This document shows, one piece after another, positions 23,852 through 32,886 of a DNA stretch of 64,000 bases (the first letter of the stretch is position 1; each line of letters starts with the position of its first letter). This stretch comes from Stenotrophomonas sp. 169. Its GTDB lineage: Bacteria; Pseudomonadota; Gammaproteobacteria; Xanthomonadales; Xanthomonadaceae. The notes beneath the pieces were generated by a model that did no database searches, was not told the origin of the DNA, and saw only the letters and a list, made by a program, of their open reading frames with translations. The DNA lies in contig NZ_CP061204.1 of NCBI RefSeq assembly GCF_014621775.1, forward strand, positions 1,260,501 through 1,324,500. Reading direction: 5' to 3'. The translations under genes and the position numbers were made by a program.

Positions 23852-24997
23852 TCAAAGCTTCCCCGCCCCGGCTTTCCCCAGCACATCGGCAGCAACCTCG
23901 CCGGCATTCAATGGCAAGTAAGGGTAAGGCGGAGTCCAGCCGATATTGCGGTTCCAGCTGCACTCCAGTGAGGTTCCGTTGAGCATCGATCCGTCATCGC
24001 GGTAGACGGTTCCGCCATAATTGACCGCGACCTTATCGCAGCTGCTTATGCCGTCGAGTTGGTACACATTGGCTTCAGCGAGAATCTTTGACTCTTTGCC
24101 AACGCCATGCGCGTACGCGAAGGGATACACCGGGTGACTCGCGCTCCCGACATGATAATTGTTGTACAGGTGTACCTGGCCGAATCGAACCCGAGGTCCG
24201 CGCGAACCGATGTTCTCGAACAACGTGTTGTGGATGGTGACTTTGAGCTTGCCGCTATCTTTGGATGACGCTGCGTCGCTGGCGCCAATCAGGCTGTTCT
24301 TTTCGTGCAAGCGAAACGCCGAGTAGGACACGGTCACGTAGTTCGCGCCGTTCTTTATGTCCAGTGCACCATCGTGGTGCTGCTTGGGCCGCCCATTCTC
24401 ACTGCCATTCTGATCATCGGTACGACGCCCGTCTGTGAACGTCACGTGGTCCACCCACACATTCTTGGCGCCATCTATCGTGATGCCGTCGAACTCAGAG
24501 TTCCAATTGCCTGCGTTCCCGTCATTGGGGTCCCAAACGGGCACTGGGTCCCATGGATTCTCGATCGTGAGATTCCGGATGATGACGTCATCTGCCTTGA
24601 TGATTAAATAGGCCTCTCGGAACTCAGCATCAGACGCGATGCCGACAATCGTGGTCTTGGCCGGCACCTCGACCCTTGCCCGCGCCTTCATATCGGCCGA
24701 GCTGGTGTATGGCATCCCTTCGCTGAGGTCGATCACACCGTTGATGCGGATGATCCGCCCGGTGTCACCCACCTCGGCCTTGAGTGCGCTTCGGAGTGTG
24801 GCCGCGTTGTTGACGGTAAAAACAGCGCTCGCTGCTGCGTTGGAACCACCGCGGGTGCCGCCGTCCTGGGTCGCCCAGCCACTGGTGGCTATCTCGCGAC
24901 TTCGATCAGGCTGCGCTGCTGCACTGTGCGGCCAAGAGAGTGATGCCGCTACGACGAAGGCAACCATCAGCACGTGGGGATTATGTAATGCTCGCAT
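23852..24997 (-). CDS. Secreted pectate lyase, polysaccharide lyase family 1
   Basis: The 381-residue protein has a signal peptide ending SWPHSAAAQ, then a right-handed beta-helix domain. Diagnostic motifs are [12 protein letters not shown] and the RxPxxR site [17 protein letters not shown], with calcium-site aspartates in the [10 protein letters not shown] and GALDIKNG segments. It cleaves polygalacturonan by beta-elimination, consistent with life on plants. The gene runs into the island: its last codons are duplicated at 18715-18782. The 196 bases upstream, 24998-25193, hold no other feature that I can support. Confidence 0.92.
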   Translation of the reverse strand: MRALHNPHVLMVAFVVAASLSWPHSAAAQPDRSREIATSGWATQDGGTRGGSNAAASAVFTVNNAATLRSALKAEVGDTGRIIRINGVIDLSEGMPYTSSADMKARARVEVPAKTTIVGIASDAEFREAYLIIKADDVIIRNLTIENPWDPVPVWDPNDGNAGNWNSEFDGITIDGAKNVWVDHVTFTDGRRTDDQNGSENGRPKQHHDGALDIKNGANYVTVSYSAFRLHEKNSLIGASDAASSKDSGKLKVTIHNTLFENIGSRGPRVRFGQVHLYNNYHVGSASHPVYPFAYAHGVGKESKILAEANVYQLDGISSCDKVAVNYGGTVYRDDGSMLNGTSLECSWNRNIGWTPPYPYLPLNAGEVAADVLGKAGAGKL

Positions 24998-25193
24998 GTG
25001 GCAATGTCCTTATGCAGTGAGTTGGGCTATCTCAGGCGCTCTGCAAATGCAGCTGCAGACGGCGAACTCCCGCAATCACCGGTCGTTAAACCATGACTGG
25101 TGTTCGATTCGTTCGTAGCTTCATTTTCCCAAAGCGTGAGTGAAGCGTCCGCGGAAGCCAGGATGATTCGGTTCGCAACAGCCACCATCCGCA

Positions 25194-25598
25194 TCACCGC
25201 CCACTGAACTCCCTACGCGCGGGCCCCTTGATCATCTCCCTCCCTGCAACCAACAGGCCTTCCACCAAATGCTCCCCCAGCAGCGACGCCGTATCCCCAT
25301 CGCGCCGCGCAATGTGTTCGGCATGCAGTATCTCCAGCACCGCATCCACCGCTTCCAGAACCCGCAGGGGCACGGCTACGTGGCCCGATCGTTCAAGCGC
25401 ATCAAACCGCTCAGGCCGGTTCGCGGGCAGATCCGGCACCAAGGCCAGATGGGTTGCTCGCACGCGCGCAGGCTGCTCCTGCTCCCAACGCGCCAAGCAT
25501 CGTTCCAGCCTATCTACGAGGTAAGGCGGCAACGTGTGGATGTGATCTCCCAGCAGGGCGGTCATGCGCGGTGAACCCGGCGGATGGTCGATAGGCAT
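25194..25598 (-). CDS. Hypothetical helical protein
   Basis: The 134-residue protein begins [20 protein letters not shown]. The ATG at 25598 has GCGAGG at good spacing; an inner ATG at 25565 and a much longer upstream frame are less likely. It is mostly helical with alternating Leu/Glu/Arg ([40 protein letters not shown]). No domain is recognised. Confidence 0.55.
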   Translation of the reverse strand: MPIDHPPGSPRMTALLGDHIHTLPPYLVDRLERCLARWEQEQPARVRATHLALVPDLPANRPERFDALERSGHVAVPLRVLEAVDAVLEILHAEHIARRDGDTASLLGEHLVEGLLVAGREMIKGPARREFSGR

Positions 25599-26072
25599 TG
25601 CGGCAACCTCGCAGTGAGGCCACCCGCGCGGCAGCGCAGGGTGGCAGGCGATGCGGGTTGGCATACCGGGCAAGCAAACCATAACCGGCGGATCAGGGAT
25701 CCCCACACACCGCCCGCCGTGTAACCGGTAGACGATGCAGTGCATTCTCCGCCGTGCCCCGGAGGACAGAACAGAGCTACTGGTTGACTTGCTATCAGGA
25801 TGCCAATCCCGGCCGATGCCCCGTGGCACCAGCATCACCATCGTGCGCAGCGCCAAGTCCCCGCGTCCATGAGGAAAACTGCGAAGTAGGGCGCTTAGGC
25901 CAGCACCCCATAGGGGCAGAACCCGCCACCGCTCGACGCCACAGTCTCAGCGCATCCCAGTCCCGTTCGCCCGGCTGAAAGATGCAATGCGCCTACCCGA
26001 GCAGGCGTCCTGCGACACCCAGCAAAAAGGCCCCGGTCGCCCGGAGCCTTCGTTCATCACCTTAGCTACGCA
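25599..26072. other. Intergenic gap with terminator
   Basis: Apart from the terminator at 26024-26052 I see nothing supported in this 474-base stretch. Short ORFs lack ribosome sites and protein-like composition. Confidence 0.5.
26024..26052 (-). terminator. Rho-independent terminator
   Basis: Read on the minus strand, AAGGCTCCGGGCGACCGGGG and CCTTTTTGC form a GC stem followed by a T-run, 20-50 bases after the stop of the gene at 26073. Confidence 0.8.
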
Positions 26073-26552
26073 TCAGGCAGGCAGATCCCACTTGTCCGAA
26101 TCCGCGCGCTTTTCCTTGTAGATCGTGCCGGCAAAATCAACGTGCAGTTCCATCCACACGCCATCCCCGCGCTCAGCCACGATCTCGAAGTGCTTGGGCT
26201 TACGATCCGGATCACTGCCCACCGTCCACCCCGCCTTTTCCACTGCAGCCAAGGCAGCATGCGGACCGGCCTTTCCATCCGGGTGGTGGTGGTGCTTCGG
26301 GCCGTGATGTGGCTTCTTGTGTTCGACCTCGACAAAGCGTCCGCCTTTCTTGCCAATGCGGGTCACTTTGATTTCCGATGGCCGTTGTTCGCCTTCCAGT
26401 CGTATGGCCAAGCCTTCCTCCAGCGTGAAGGCCTCCGCGCCCTTCGGTCCCAGATCGGCCAGGTACGCCTGGTCGTCGGCAATGAAGGTGAAGCGATGGG
26501 CAAAAACGTGCTCGATGACGCCGGCGAGGGCGACTTTTTCATGGTGCGGCAT
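26073..26552 (-). CDS. Hypothetical protein with His-rich middle segment
   Basis: The 159-residue protein has an N-terminal beta-like half (VALAGVIEHVFAHRFTFIAD, then EEGLAIRLEGEQ), a His/Lys-rich linker (HKKPHHGPKHHHHPDGK) and a C-terminal half (AALAAVEKAGWTVGSDPDRK, HFEIVAERGDGVWMELHVDF) resembling PepSY-like sensor folds. The His run may bind metal. It is monocistronic with a clear terminator. Function unknown. Confidence 0.6.
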   Translation of the reverse strand: MPHHEKVALAGVIEHVFAHRFTFIADDQAYLADLGPKGAEAFTLEEGLAIRLEGEQRPSEIKVTRIGKKGGRFVEVEHKKPHHGPKHHHHPDGKAGPHAALAAVEKAGWTVGSDPDRKPKHFEIVAERGDGVWMELHVDFAGTIYKEKRADSDKWDLPA

Positions 26553-26660
26553 GCATTTCTCCTGAGAGCGCCCAACCGCGGGCGCAGCTCAGTGATGGCG
26601 ACCGGCCGGCGTGGTTTCAAGCCACGGCGCCGGGCCCGGAAGTGAACGGATCAGCTTGGT

Positions 26661-27971
26661 TCAGCTGGCCATGCTGACCCGGTTCCGCCCCTCTGTCTTG
26701 GCGCGATACAGCGCCTCGTCGGCGCGCGCGGTCAGTCCCTCCAGTAGGCTCTGATCGCCACCGGGCAGGGCTTCGCCCAGCGCGCCGCCCACACTCACCG
26801 TCACATTGATGCGGACGCCGTCGACATTGATCGGCGCCGAGGCAATGGCGCTGCGCAGCCGTTCGGCGGTCGCCGGTACTTCGTCGATCGCAGGTGCGGC
26901 CAGCAGGGCGATGAACTCCTCGCCGCCAAAACGCGCGAACAGGTCGCGCTCGCGCAGGGCTTCCCGGCAGCGCTTGGCGACCACCTTCAATACCTGGTCG
27001 CCCACGGGATGGCCGTGGGTGTCGTTGATCTTCTTGAAATGATCCACGTCCACCATCAGCACTGCCACGGTACGTCCGCTCGCCTCACGCGCGGCGATGA
27101 TCTGGGCGGAACGTTCTTCGAAATGGCGGCGATTGGGCACACCGGTCAACGGATCCGATGAGGCGAGGCGCTGCAGCTCGGCGGCCATCAGCAGATCGGC
27201 GGTGACATCAGTGAACAACCAGATACGCCCGTACTCACCGTTTCCCCGCACCGGGTGGGTATCCACTTCAAACGTGCGTTCGCCCAGTGTCCAGTTGATC
27301 TTCGCGGCGAAGTTGACGTTGCCCACCTGTGCGGCATACGCCTGTTCCAGCTCGGCGTGGTTGTCGCAGCGCTCGCGCAGGGCGCGCATGGGGCTGAGCA
27401 GATCTCCGGCACCGAGACGGCCCGGCGCGCAGCCCAGCAGGCTGGCAGCGTGTTCGTTGATCACCGAGCCCATGCCATCGCCATCGATCAGCACGATGCC
27501 GGCGGGAACACTCTCCACCAGGTCGATGAACTGATTCTGCACGATCACCTCGCGCGCACTCTCCCGCCGTGCGGACAGCAGCCGAGCTACGCCTTTGGCC
27601 AGCAATGGTACCTGCACGGTCATGGATCCGGCCGGTTGTGGACTGCGCCACAGCAGCAGCACACCACTCAGCGGTGCATCACGGGTTGGCGTCGGGACGA
27701 ACAACAGCTGCCGTGCCGGGCCGCCCAAGGCGTGCACGATGGCGGTCGGCAGGCGGAATGCGCTCGCCTCGACGGCGTGCCCACTCCAGGGTGCTTCGAA
27801 GAGCCCGCTTCGCGCCAGGTTGAAGCTCGCTATCGGTAGCGCGGGGGATGAGGCCGTCCAGGCGGCACGTCCATTCGATTCAACTTCCACCGCCATCACC
27901 AGATCCGCCCCTGAGGCGAGTTGGGCGAAATGGCACAGGCTGGCGAGTGCCTCGCTGTCGGTGGTGGTCAC
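26661..27971 (-). CDS. PAS-type diguanylate cyclase coupled to an RsbQ-like hydrolase
   Basis: The 436-residue protein uses a GTG start overlapping the upstream hydrolase stop (GTGA). Residues about 1-150 look GAF-like. A PAS-like region (about 165-270) begins FIDLVESVPAGIVLIDGDG. The GGDEF domain follows (about 275-436) with RFGGEEFIALL, and RERD five residues earlier forms the inhibitory I-site. It makes cyclic di-GMP from two GTP. The frame is open upstream of the GTG, but that lies within the hydrolase. Tight coupling suggests the hydrolase controls this enzyme, as RsbQ does with the PAS protein RsbP. Confidence 0.88.
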   Translation of the reverse strand: MTTTDSEALASLCHFAQLASGADLVMAVEVESNGRAAWTASSPALPIASFNLARSGLFEAPWSGHAVEASAFRLPTAIVHALGGPARQLLFVPTPTRDAPLSGVLLLWRSPQPAGSMTVQVPLLAKGVARLLSARRESAREVIVQNQFIDLVESVPAGIVLIDGDGMGSVINEHAASLLGCAPGRLGAGDLLSPMRALRERCDNHAELEQAYAAQVGNVNFAAKINWTLGERTFEVDTHPVRGNGEYGRIWLFTDVTADLLMAAELQRLASSDPLTGVPNRRHFEERSAQIIAAREASGRTVAVLMVDVDHFKKINDTHGHPVGDQVLKVVAKRCREALRERDLFARFGGEEFIALLAAPAIDEVPATAERLRSAIASAPINVDGVRINVTVSVGGALGEALPGGDQSLLEGLTARADEALYRAKTEGRNRVSMAS

Positions 27972-28768
27972 GCGACTGTCTTGCCGAGGCGGTATTCGAG
28001 GATTTTCTGCACTTCGTCGGCTGCCGTCATGTGCGGCAGATGACCCGATGCCGCGATCACATCCAGTGTGGCGCCGTTGATGGCCTGTGCCAGCCATTCG
28101 CCCACCTGCACGGGCACGGCGACGTCGACCTCCGTCTGGATCAGATGCACCGGCGTGGAGATCTGGGCGGCTACGCCGCGCATGTCCGAAGTGAAAATGG
28201 TGCGCGAGGTGTTGAGTGCGATGTCGGGGCGCATCCGGAACAGCGCGTTGGAGAAATCCGCGATGACCTCGGAATTGTCCACACCGACCACCATCGGCGC
28301 GAAACCGGCGACCCACGCCTGGTAATTCGCGCTCATGCTTTCAAACAGGTTTTCCAGGTCTGCCGGTTTGAAACCACCGGTATAGCCCTCGTCGTCGAGA
28401 TAACGCGGCGAGGCGCCGATCATCACCATGCGCTGGAACACCTCCGGCCGGGCGACCGATGCGGCAGCACCGATCATGCCGCTCATCGAGTGGCTGATGT
28501 AGGTGCAGTTCTGGATGCCCAGGTCGTCGATGATGTCGAGCAGGTCATCGGCGTAGCCGAAAACAGAGCCGTGCCGTTCGAAATCGTAGGTGTCCGCACC
28601 GTGCGGACCGCAGCCGGCCAAGTCGAAGGAAATGACATCGAAGCGTTCGTCGAACCACGGACGCAGCGCGGTCCACGCGGTCTGGTCGGTACCAAAACCA
28701 TGTGCCAGGATCGCGACTTCTTTGCCGGAACCACTGCGGCGGCCGTTGAATCGTTCAAAGCTTCCCAC
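27968..28768 (-). CDS. RsbQ-like alpha/beta hydrolase
   Basis: The 266-residue protein shows the RsbQ/D14/KAI2 pattern: AILAHGFGTDQTAWTALRPW, nucleophile serine in YISHSMSGMIGAAA, acid in TEVDVAVPV, and final His in AASGHLPHMTA. A stop lies three codons before the GTG at 28768, so the GTG start is forced. RsbQ proteins supply a small hydrophobic ligand or signal to a PAS-domain partner. Here the partner is a cyclase instead of the phosphatase RsbP. No signal peptide is seen. Confidence 0.85.
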   Translation of the reverse strand: MGSFERFNGRRSGSGKEVAILAHGFGTDQTAWTALRPWFDERFDVISFDLAGCGPHGADTYDFERHGSVFGYADDLLDIIDDLGIQNCTYISHSMSGMIGAAASVARPEVFQRMVMIGASPRYLDDEGYTGGFKPADLENLFESMSANYQAWVAGFAPMVVGVDNSEVIADFSNALFRMRPDIALNTSRTIFTSDMRGVAAQISTPVHLIQTEVDVAVPVQVGEWLAQAINGATLDVIAASGHLPHMTAADEVQKILEYRLGKTVA

Positions 28769-28950
28769 GCACTTTCATCCATCACGCCGCGCAAGGGAAA
28801 GATACTAGGCCACCGGGGGAGGCCGGTCCACCGCAGCGGTGGCCCTTGATCGGCAGGGTCCAACCCCCGCTCGCGCATTGACCCAACGCAATGCGGCGCG
28901 GCATTCGCGGGTGCTACAGTCCGCCCATGTTCCGGGAAGGGAAGTCCTGC

Positions 28951-29955
28951 ATGAAAATCGCCGTCTTCAGTGCCCGCCCGTACGATCGCCGCTCGCTGGA
29001 TGCCTGCAACCAGCAAGGCCACGCAGCAGATGGCTTCGAGTTCATTTACTTCGATGCCACCCTGGACGCCCATACCGCGGCCCTGGCACAGGACTGCGAT
29101 GCGGTCTGTGTGTTCGTCAATGATCGCCTGGATGCGCCTGTGCTGCAGGCTCTGCATGCGTTGGGCGTGCGCGCGGTGGTGCTGCGATGCGCCGGGTTCA
29201 ACAACGTGGATCTGGCCGCCGCCGAGCAGCTGGGTTTCTTCGTCGCCCGCGTACCGGCGTATTCGCCTGAGGCGGTCGCTGAGCACACGCTCGCGCTGAT
29301 CATGACGCTCAACCGGCAGACCCACCGCGCCTATAACCGGGTGCGCGAGGGAAACTTCATGCTGGATGGGCTGCTGGGTCGGACGCTGCACGGCAAGACG
29401 GTCGGCATCGTGGGCACCGGCAAGATCGGGCTGGCGACGGCGCGCATCCTGCATGGCATGGGCTGCACGGCGCTGGGTCACGACCCGTACCCGTCGCCTG
29501 AATTCGATGCGCTGGGCAGCACCGTGCCGCTGGATGAACTGCTGGCCCGGTCGGACATCGTTTCGCTGCACTGCCCGCTGACGACGCAGACCCAGCACAT
29601 GATCGATGAGGCCTCGCTGGCGCGGATGAAGCCTGGTGCGATGCTGGTCAATACGTCGCGCGGCGGGCTGGTGGATACCGATGCGGTGATCCGGGCGCTG
29701 AAATCGCACCATCTGGGCCACCTGGCCATCGATGTCTACGAGCAGGAAAGCGCATTGTTCTTCCAGGACCGCTCCGGCGAAATCATCGACGACGATGTCT
29801 TCCAGCGGCTGATGACGTTCCCCAATGTATTGGTGACCGGTCACCAGGGCTTCTTCACCGCCGAGGCGCTGCAGGAAATCGCAGAGACCACTCTGGGAAA
29901 TCTGGTGCATTTCGCGGCCGGGTCCGAGTGCCCCAACCGGGTAACCAAGGCGTAG
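28951..29955 (+). CDS. ldhA: D-lactate dehydrogenase (fermentative type)
   Basis: The 334-residue protein belongs to the D-2-hydroxyacid dehydrogenases. The NAD site is TVGIVGTGKIGLATARILHG, the arginine lies in VNTSRGGLVDTDAV, the glutamate in YEQESALFFQD, and the catalytic His in TGHQGFFTAEAL. The ATG at 28951 follows GGGAAGGG; an in-frame upstream extension lacks homology pattern. It reduces pyruvate to D-lactate with NADH. The next gene is a lactate permease 61 bases away, so both may serve lactate turnover. Confidence 0.92.
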   Translation: MKIAVFSARPYDRRSLDACNQQGHAADGFEFIYFDATLDAHTAALAQDCDAVCVFVNDRLDAPVLQALHALGVRAVVLRCAGFNNVDLAAAEQLGFFVARVPAYSPEAVAEHTLALIMTLNRQTHRAYNRVREGNFMLDGLLGRTLHGKTVGIVGTGKIGLATARILHGMGCTALGHDPYPSPEFDALGSTVPLDELLARSDIVSLHCPLTTQTQHMIDEASLARMKPGAMLVNTSRGGLVDTDAVIRALKSHHLGHLAIDVYEQESALFFQDRSGEIIDDDVFQRLMTFPNVLVTGHQGFFTAEALQEIAETTLGNLVHFAAGSECPNRVTKA

Positions 29956-30016
29956 GGTGGGCTCAGGTGCGATGCACCGTCGCGCGTGATCGGGTGTCCA
30001 ACGGGGAGCAGGAACC

Positions 30017-31639
30017 ATGTGGCAGCAGAACTACGATCCGCTGGGTAATGCCAATCTGTCCGCGATCCTGGCGGCGCTGCCGGTGCTGGTGTTCCTGCTG
30101 GCCCTGACGGTCTTCAAATTGAAAGGTCTCACTGCCGCCATTCTTGCGGTAGTGGTTTCTGCGGCGGTATCTCTGCTGGTGTTCGGCATGCCGGCCGGCG
30201 CCATCGCCGGCGCGGCGCTGCTGGGCATCGCCAACGGCGTCTTCCCGATCAGTTTCATCGTGCTGATGGCGGTGTGGCTGTACAAACTGGCCATCCGCAG
30301 TGGCAAGTTCGAGGTCATCCGCGGCAGCATCGCGACGATATCCGAAGACCAGCGCATCCAGGTGTTGCTGATCGCATTTTGTTTTGGCGGTTTTCTCGAG
30401 GGGGCGGCGGGTTTTGGCGTGCCGATCGCCATCTGTGCGGCGCTGCTGGTGGAATTGGGTTTCCGGCCGTTGAAGGCGGCCATGCTGTGCCTGCTGGCCA
30501 ACGGGGCAGCCGGCGCATACGGGGCCATTGGCATTCCGGTGCTGGTGGGCGCGCAGCAGGGCGGCGTCAGCCTGGACGCGATGTCGTTGATGCTGATCGC
30601 GCTGGTGCAGGTGATCGCTCTGCTGACGCCGGTCATTCTGGTGGCGATGCTGGATGGATGGCGCGGCGTGCGCGACACCTGGCCGGTGCTGCTGTTTGTC
30701 GGCGCGGTGTTCAGCGGGGTGCAGACCCTCACGCTGTATCTGTTGGGGCCGGAGCTGGTGGATATCCTTGGGCCGCTGGCGGCGATGGCCGGACTGGCCG
30801 CCTTCATGCAGTTCTGGCGCCCCAAGCGCATCTACCGCGAGGCGGGCTCTGCCGCGGGCACGACGCAGCGTTACCAGCTGAAGGACGTGCTGCTGGCGTG
30901 GTCACCGTTCTACATCCTGACCGCGGCCATCCTGTTGTGGAGCCTGCCGGCCTTCAAGGCGTTGTTCGCCGCCGGTGGCGCCTTGAGTGGATCGGTCCTG
31001 CACCTGCCCATCGGCCTGCTGCACGAGCGCGTGCAGGAACTTCCGCCGCTGGTGAGTCAGGTGCATACGCTGCCGGCGGTATGGAACGTCGGCTGGATCA
31101 ATGCGTCGGGCACCGCCATCCTGGTTGCCGCCCTGCTGACGGTGCTGCTGTCGCCGCGGTTGAGCGTGCGCATGGCCGGTGAGGAGCTGGCGCAGACCGG
31201 GCGTGAGATGTGGAAACCGCTGGCCACGGTGTCGCTGGTGATGGCGGTGGCCTACATCACCAATTACTCCGGTGCCTCGTCCACCATCGGCCTGGCGTTG
31301 GCGCAGACCGGGGGCATTTTCCCGCTGCTGTCGCCGGTGATTGGCTGGATGGGCGTGTTCATCACCGGCTCGGTGGTGAACAGCAATACCCTGTTTGCCC
31401 ACCTGCAGGCGGTCACCGCGACCCAGATCGGTGTGCCGGAGGCCCTGCTGGTGGCGGCCAACACGGCGGGCGGGGTGATGGCCAAGCTGGTATCCCCGCA
31501 GTCCATCGCCATCGCGGCCGCTGCGGTGAAGCTGGTGGGGCAGGAGTCGGCGATCATGCGGACCACGCTGGCCATCAGCCTGGGCCTGCTGGCTTATATA
31601 TGTGTGTGCACGTGGGTGCTGTCGATGGTGATGGGGTGA
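30017..31639 (+). CDS. lldP: L-lactate permease family transporter
   Basis: The 540-residue integral membrane protein has about 12-13 hydrophobic segments and the family's conserved stretches (FCFGGFLEGAAGFGVPIAIC; ANGAAGAYGAIGIPVLVGAQ; GVFITGSVVNSNTLFAHLQA). It imports lactate or glycolate with protons. GGGGAGCAGGA precedes the ATG. It sits directly after D-lactate dehydrogenase; the symbol is by family, and the isomer preference cannot be read from sequence. Confidence 0.92.
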   Translation: MWQQNYDPLGNANLSAILAALPVLVFLLALTVFKLKGLTAAILAVVVSAAVSLLVFGMPAGAIAGAALLGIANGVFPISFIVLMAVWLYKLAIRSGKFEVIRGSIATISEDQRIQVLLIAFCFGGFLEGAAGFGVPIAICAALLVELGFRPLKAAMLCLLANGAAGAYGAIGIPVLVGAQQGGVSLDAMSLMLIALVQVIALLTPVILVAMLDGWRGVRDTWPVLLFVGAVFSGVQTLTLYLLGPELVDILGPLAAMAGLAAFMQFWRPKRIYREAGSAAGTTQRYQLKDVLLAWSPFYILTAAILLWSLPAFKALFAAGGALSGSVLHLPIGLLHERVQELPPLVSQVHTLPAVWNVGWINASGTAILVAALLTVLLSPRLSVRMAGEELAQTGREMWKPLATVSLVMAVAYITNYSGASSTIGLALAQTGGIFPLLSPVIGWMGVFITGSVVNSNTLFAHLQAVTATQIGVPEALLVAANTAGGVMAKLVSPQSIAIAAAAVKLVGQESAIMRTTLAISLGLLAYICVCTWVLSMVMG

Positions 31640-31699
31640 GCGTGCGGGAGGCCGCTACTCGGTAGGGCTGCGTTGTATACGGTACGGCGTTGTTCTGCG

Positions 31700-32002
31700 T
31701 CACGTCACTGCCGGGCTGCCGGGCTTGATCAGCAGGGTGACGCCCAGCGCACCGAGCACCCGCTGTACTGTTTCGAACCGGGGGTGGGCGCCGGGCCTGA
31801 GTGCCTTGTACAGGCTTTCGCGTCCGAGGCCGGAGGCGTCGGCGATGGTCGACATGCCGCGGGCGCGCGCCGCCGTCTGCAGTGCTTCCTGGAAATGTGT
31901 CGTGTCGCCGGAGGCCAATGCCTCGGTGAGGTAGGTCGCAATGGTTTCGTCGCTGTCCAGAAACGCTGCTGCGTCGAAAGGGATGATGTGGGTTCTGCTC
32001 AT
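31700..32002 (-). CDS. HigA/GraA-type antitoxin (addiction module antidote)
   Basis: The 100-residue protein begins MSRTHIIPFDAAAFLDSDET and has an XRE-type helix-turn-helix (ARGMSTIADASGLGRESLYK, ALRPGAHPRFETVQRVLGAL). The ATG at 32002 is chosen over an upstream in-frame ATG because it gives the typical length. Such proteins bind the toxin and repress the operon from a palindrome. The partner toxin upstream is broken, so the antitoxin is an orphan. Confidence 0.8.
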   Translation of the reverse strand: MSRTHIIPFDAAAFLDSDETIATYLTEALASGDTTHFQEALQTAARARGMSTIADASGLGRESLYKALRPGAHPRFETVQRVLGALGVTLLIKPGSPAVT

Positions 32003-32044
32003 AGGTCGATTTCCCGTCGGTCGCACGTCGGCAAAGCAGCGCGA

Positions 32045-32173
32045 TCAGAGGCGTGATGCCAGTCGTCTTGCGTTGTCGATGTCATTACGGTCAATGATGA
32101 TCGCCTTTGCGCGACGGTCTCGCAGCAACCGAAGCCAAGTGGCGAGCGCCGTAGTCTGTGTGATGACTGCCAC
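32045..32173 (-). pseudogene. HigB/RelE-type toxin, 3'-deleted
   Basis: About 42 residues remain (VAVITQTTALATWLRLLRDR, then RAKAIIIDRNDIDNARRL and a stop). The front matches the first helices of RelE/HigB-type toxins (xxWLxxLRDRxAKAxI), normally about 100 residues long. The catalytic basic C-terminal part is missing. It sits just after the palindromic operator and 42 bases before the antitoxin. Confidence 0.65.
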
Positions 32174-32177
32174 GAAT

Positions 32178-32195
32178 TGTATCCTTGTGGATACA
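32178..32195. promoter_or_regulatory. Palindromic operator of the HigBA-type locus
   Basis: TGTATCC-TTGT-GGATACA is a perfect 7-bp inverted repeat immediately upstream of the toxin remnant. HigA-type antitoxins bind such sites to repress their own operon. Confidence 0.75.
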
Positions 32196-32886
32196 TTTCG
32201 CAAGCGTGGTGATGCCACCTCGTGCGCCCGGGATTCCCGCTCCTGCAGAATCGGCGTCCGTTCAGTAGAGGAAAATCGGGAAACCCCGCATCCCTGCAGT
32301 GGCGCAGTGGGTTCATGCCAGCCAGGAATGCCGTTCCGGACAGTTCCCAGCGCACTTCGCAACTTTCCTCATGTACGCCTGTGTCGCCGATAGACAGGAT
32401 GGGGGTGCTGGAAGCAGCTCCTCCAGCCGGCAATGGCCGTTTCGCTTCCGTCAGGAGGCGGTCATTGCCTTTTGCCCTCCTTGTTCGGGCACGGCGGATG
32501 GTGCGGCGGCTACCCGGTTCGGGGCTGGGCGTTGCATGGGGTCTTCCCGATCCGCCGCTTTTTTTCCGTTGCGGGGGATGGGGGTTGCGGGTAGGGTGCC
32601 GTGTGGCTCAGCTCGTGCGTGGCCAGCGGGAGATTGACGGCCAGCGGCCGTCACTACCCGGCGGAATGCCCGCAAAATCGACGCTGCGACAACGTGTCGC
32701 ATGCCGAAAACGTCGAATTCTGCGTCAGATCAATGTCAATGGCTTTCTTAAATGGTCGGTGACGGCCTAAACTTGAAAGGCTGACTCTTCCCCCGTTCTC
32801 CGAACCCGTCGATCCTTGGCAGGTCGGGCCGGCTTTTGCCGGACTGGGCAGGGCGGGGTGGCATTCCCTCGCAATTGGATCGACCG
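32196..32886. other. Intergenic gap upstream of cyoA
   Basis: No supported gene is seen in almost 700 bases. Short ORFs exist in several frames without protein-like pattern. The region presumably holds the cyo operon promoter and leader, but I could not pick convincing boxes. Confidence 0.45.

Noticed and set aside
26661..28316. 551-codon GGDEF protein
   Set aside because: The first 115 codons lie inside the RsbQ-like gene in another frame; the GTG at 27971 with GTGA overlap is the supported start.
32222..32770. ORFs upstream of cyoA
   Set aside because: Overlapping frames with skewed composition, no ribosome sites and no family pattern.
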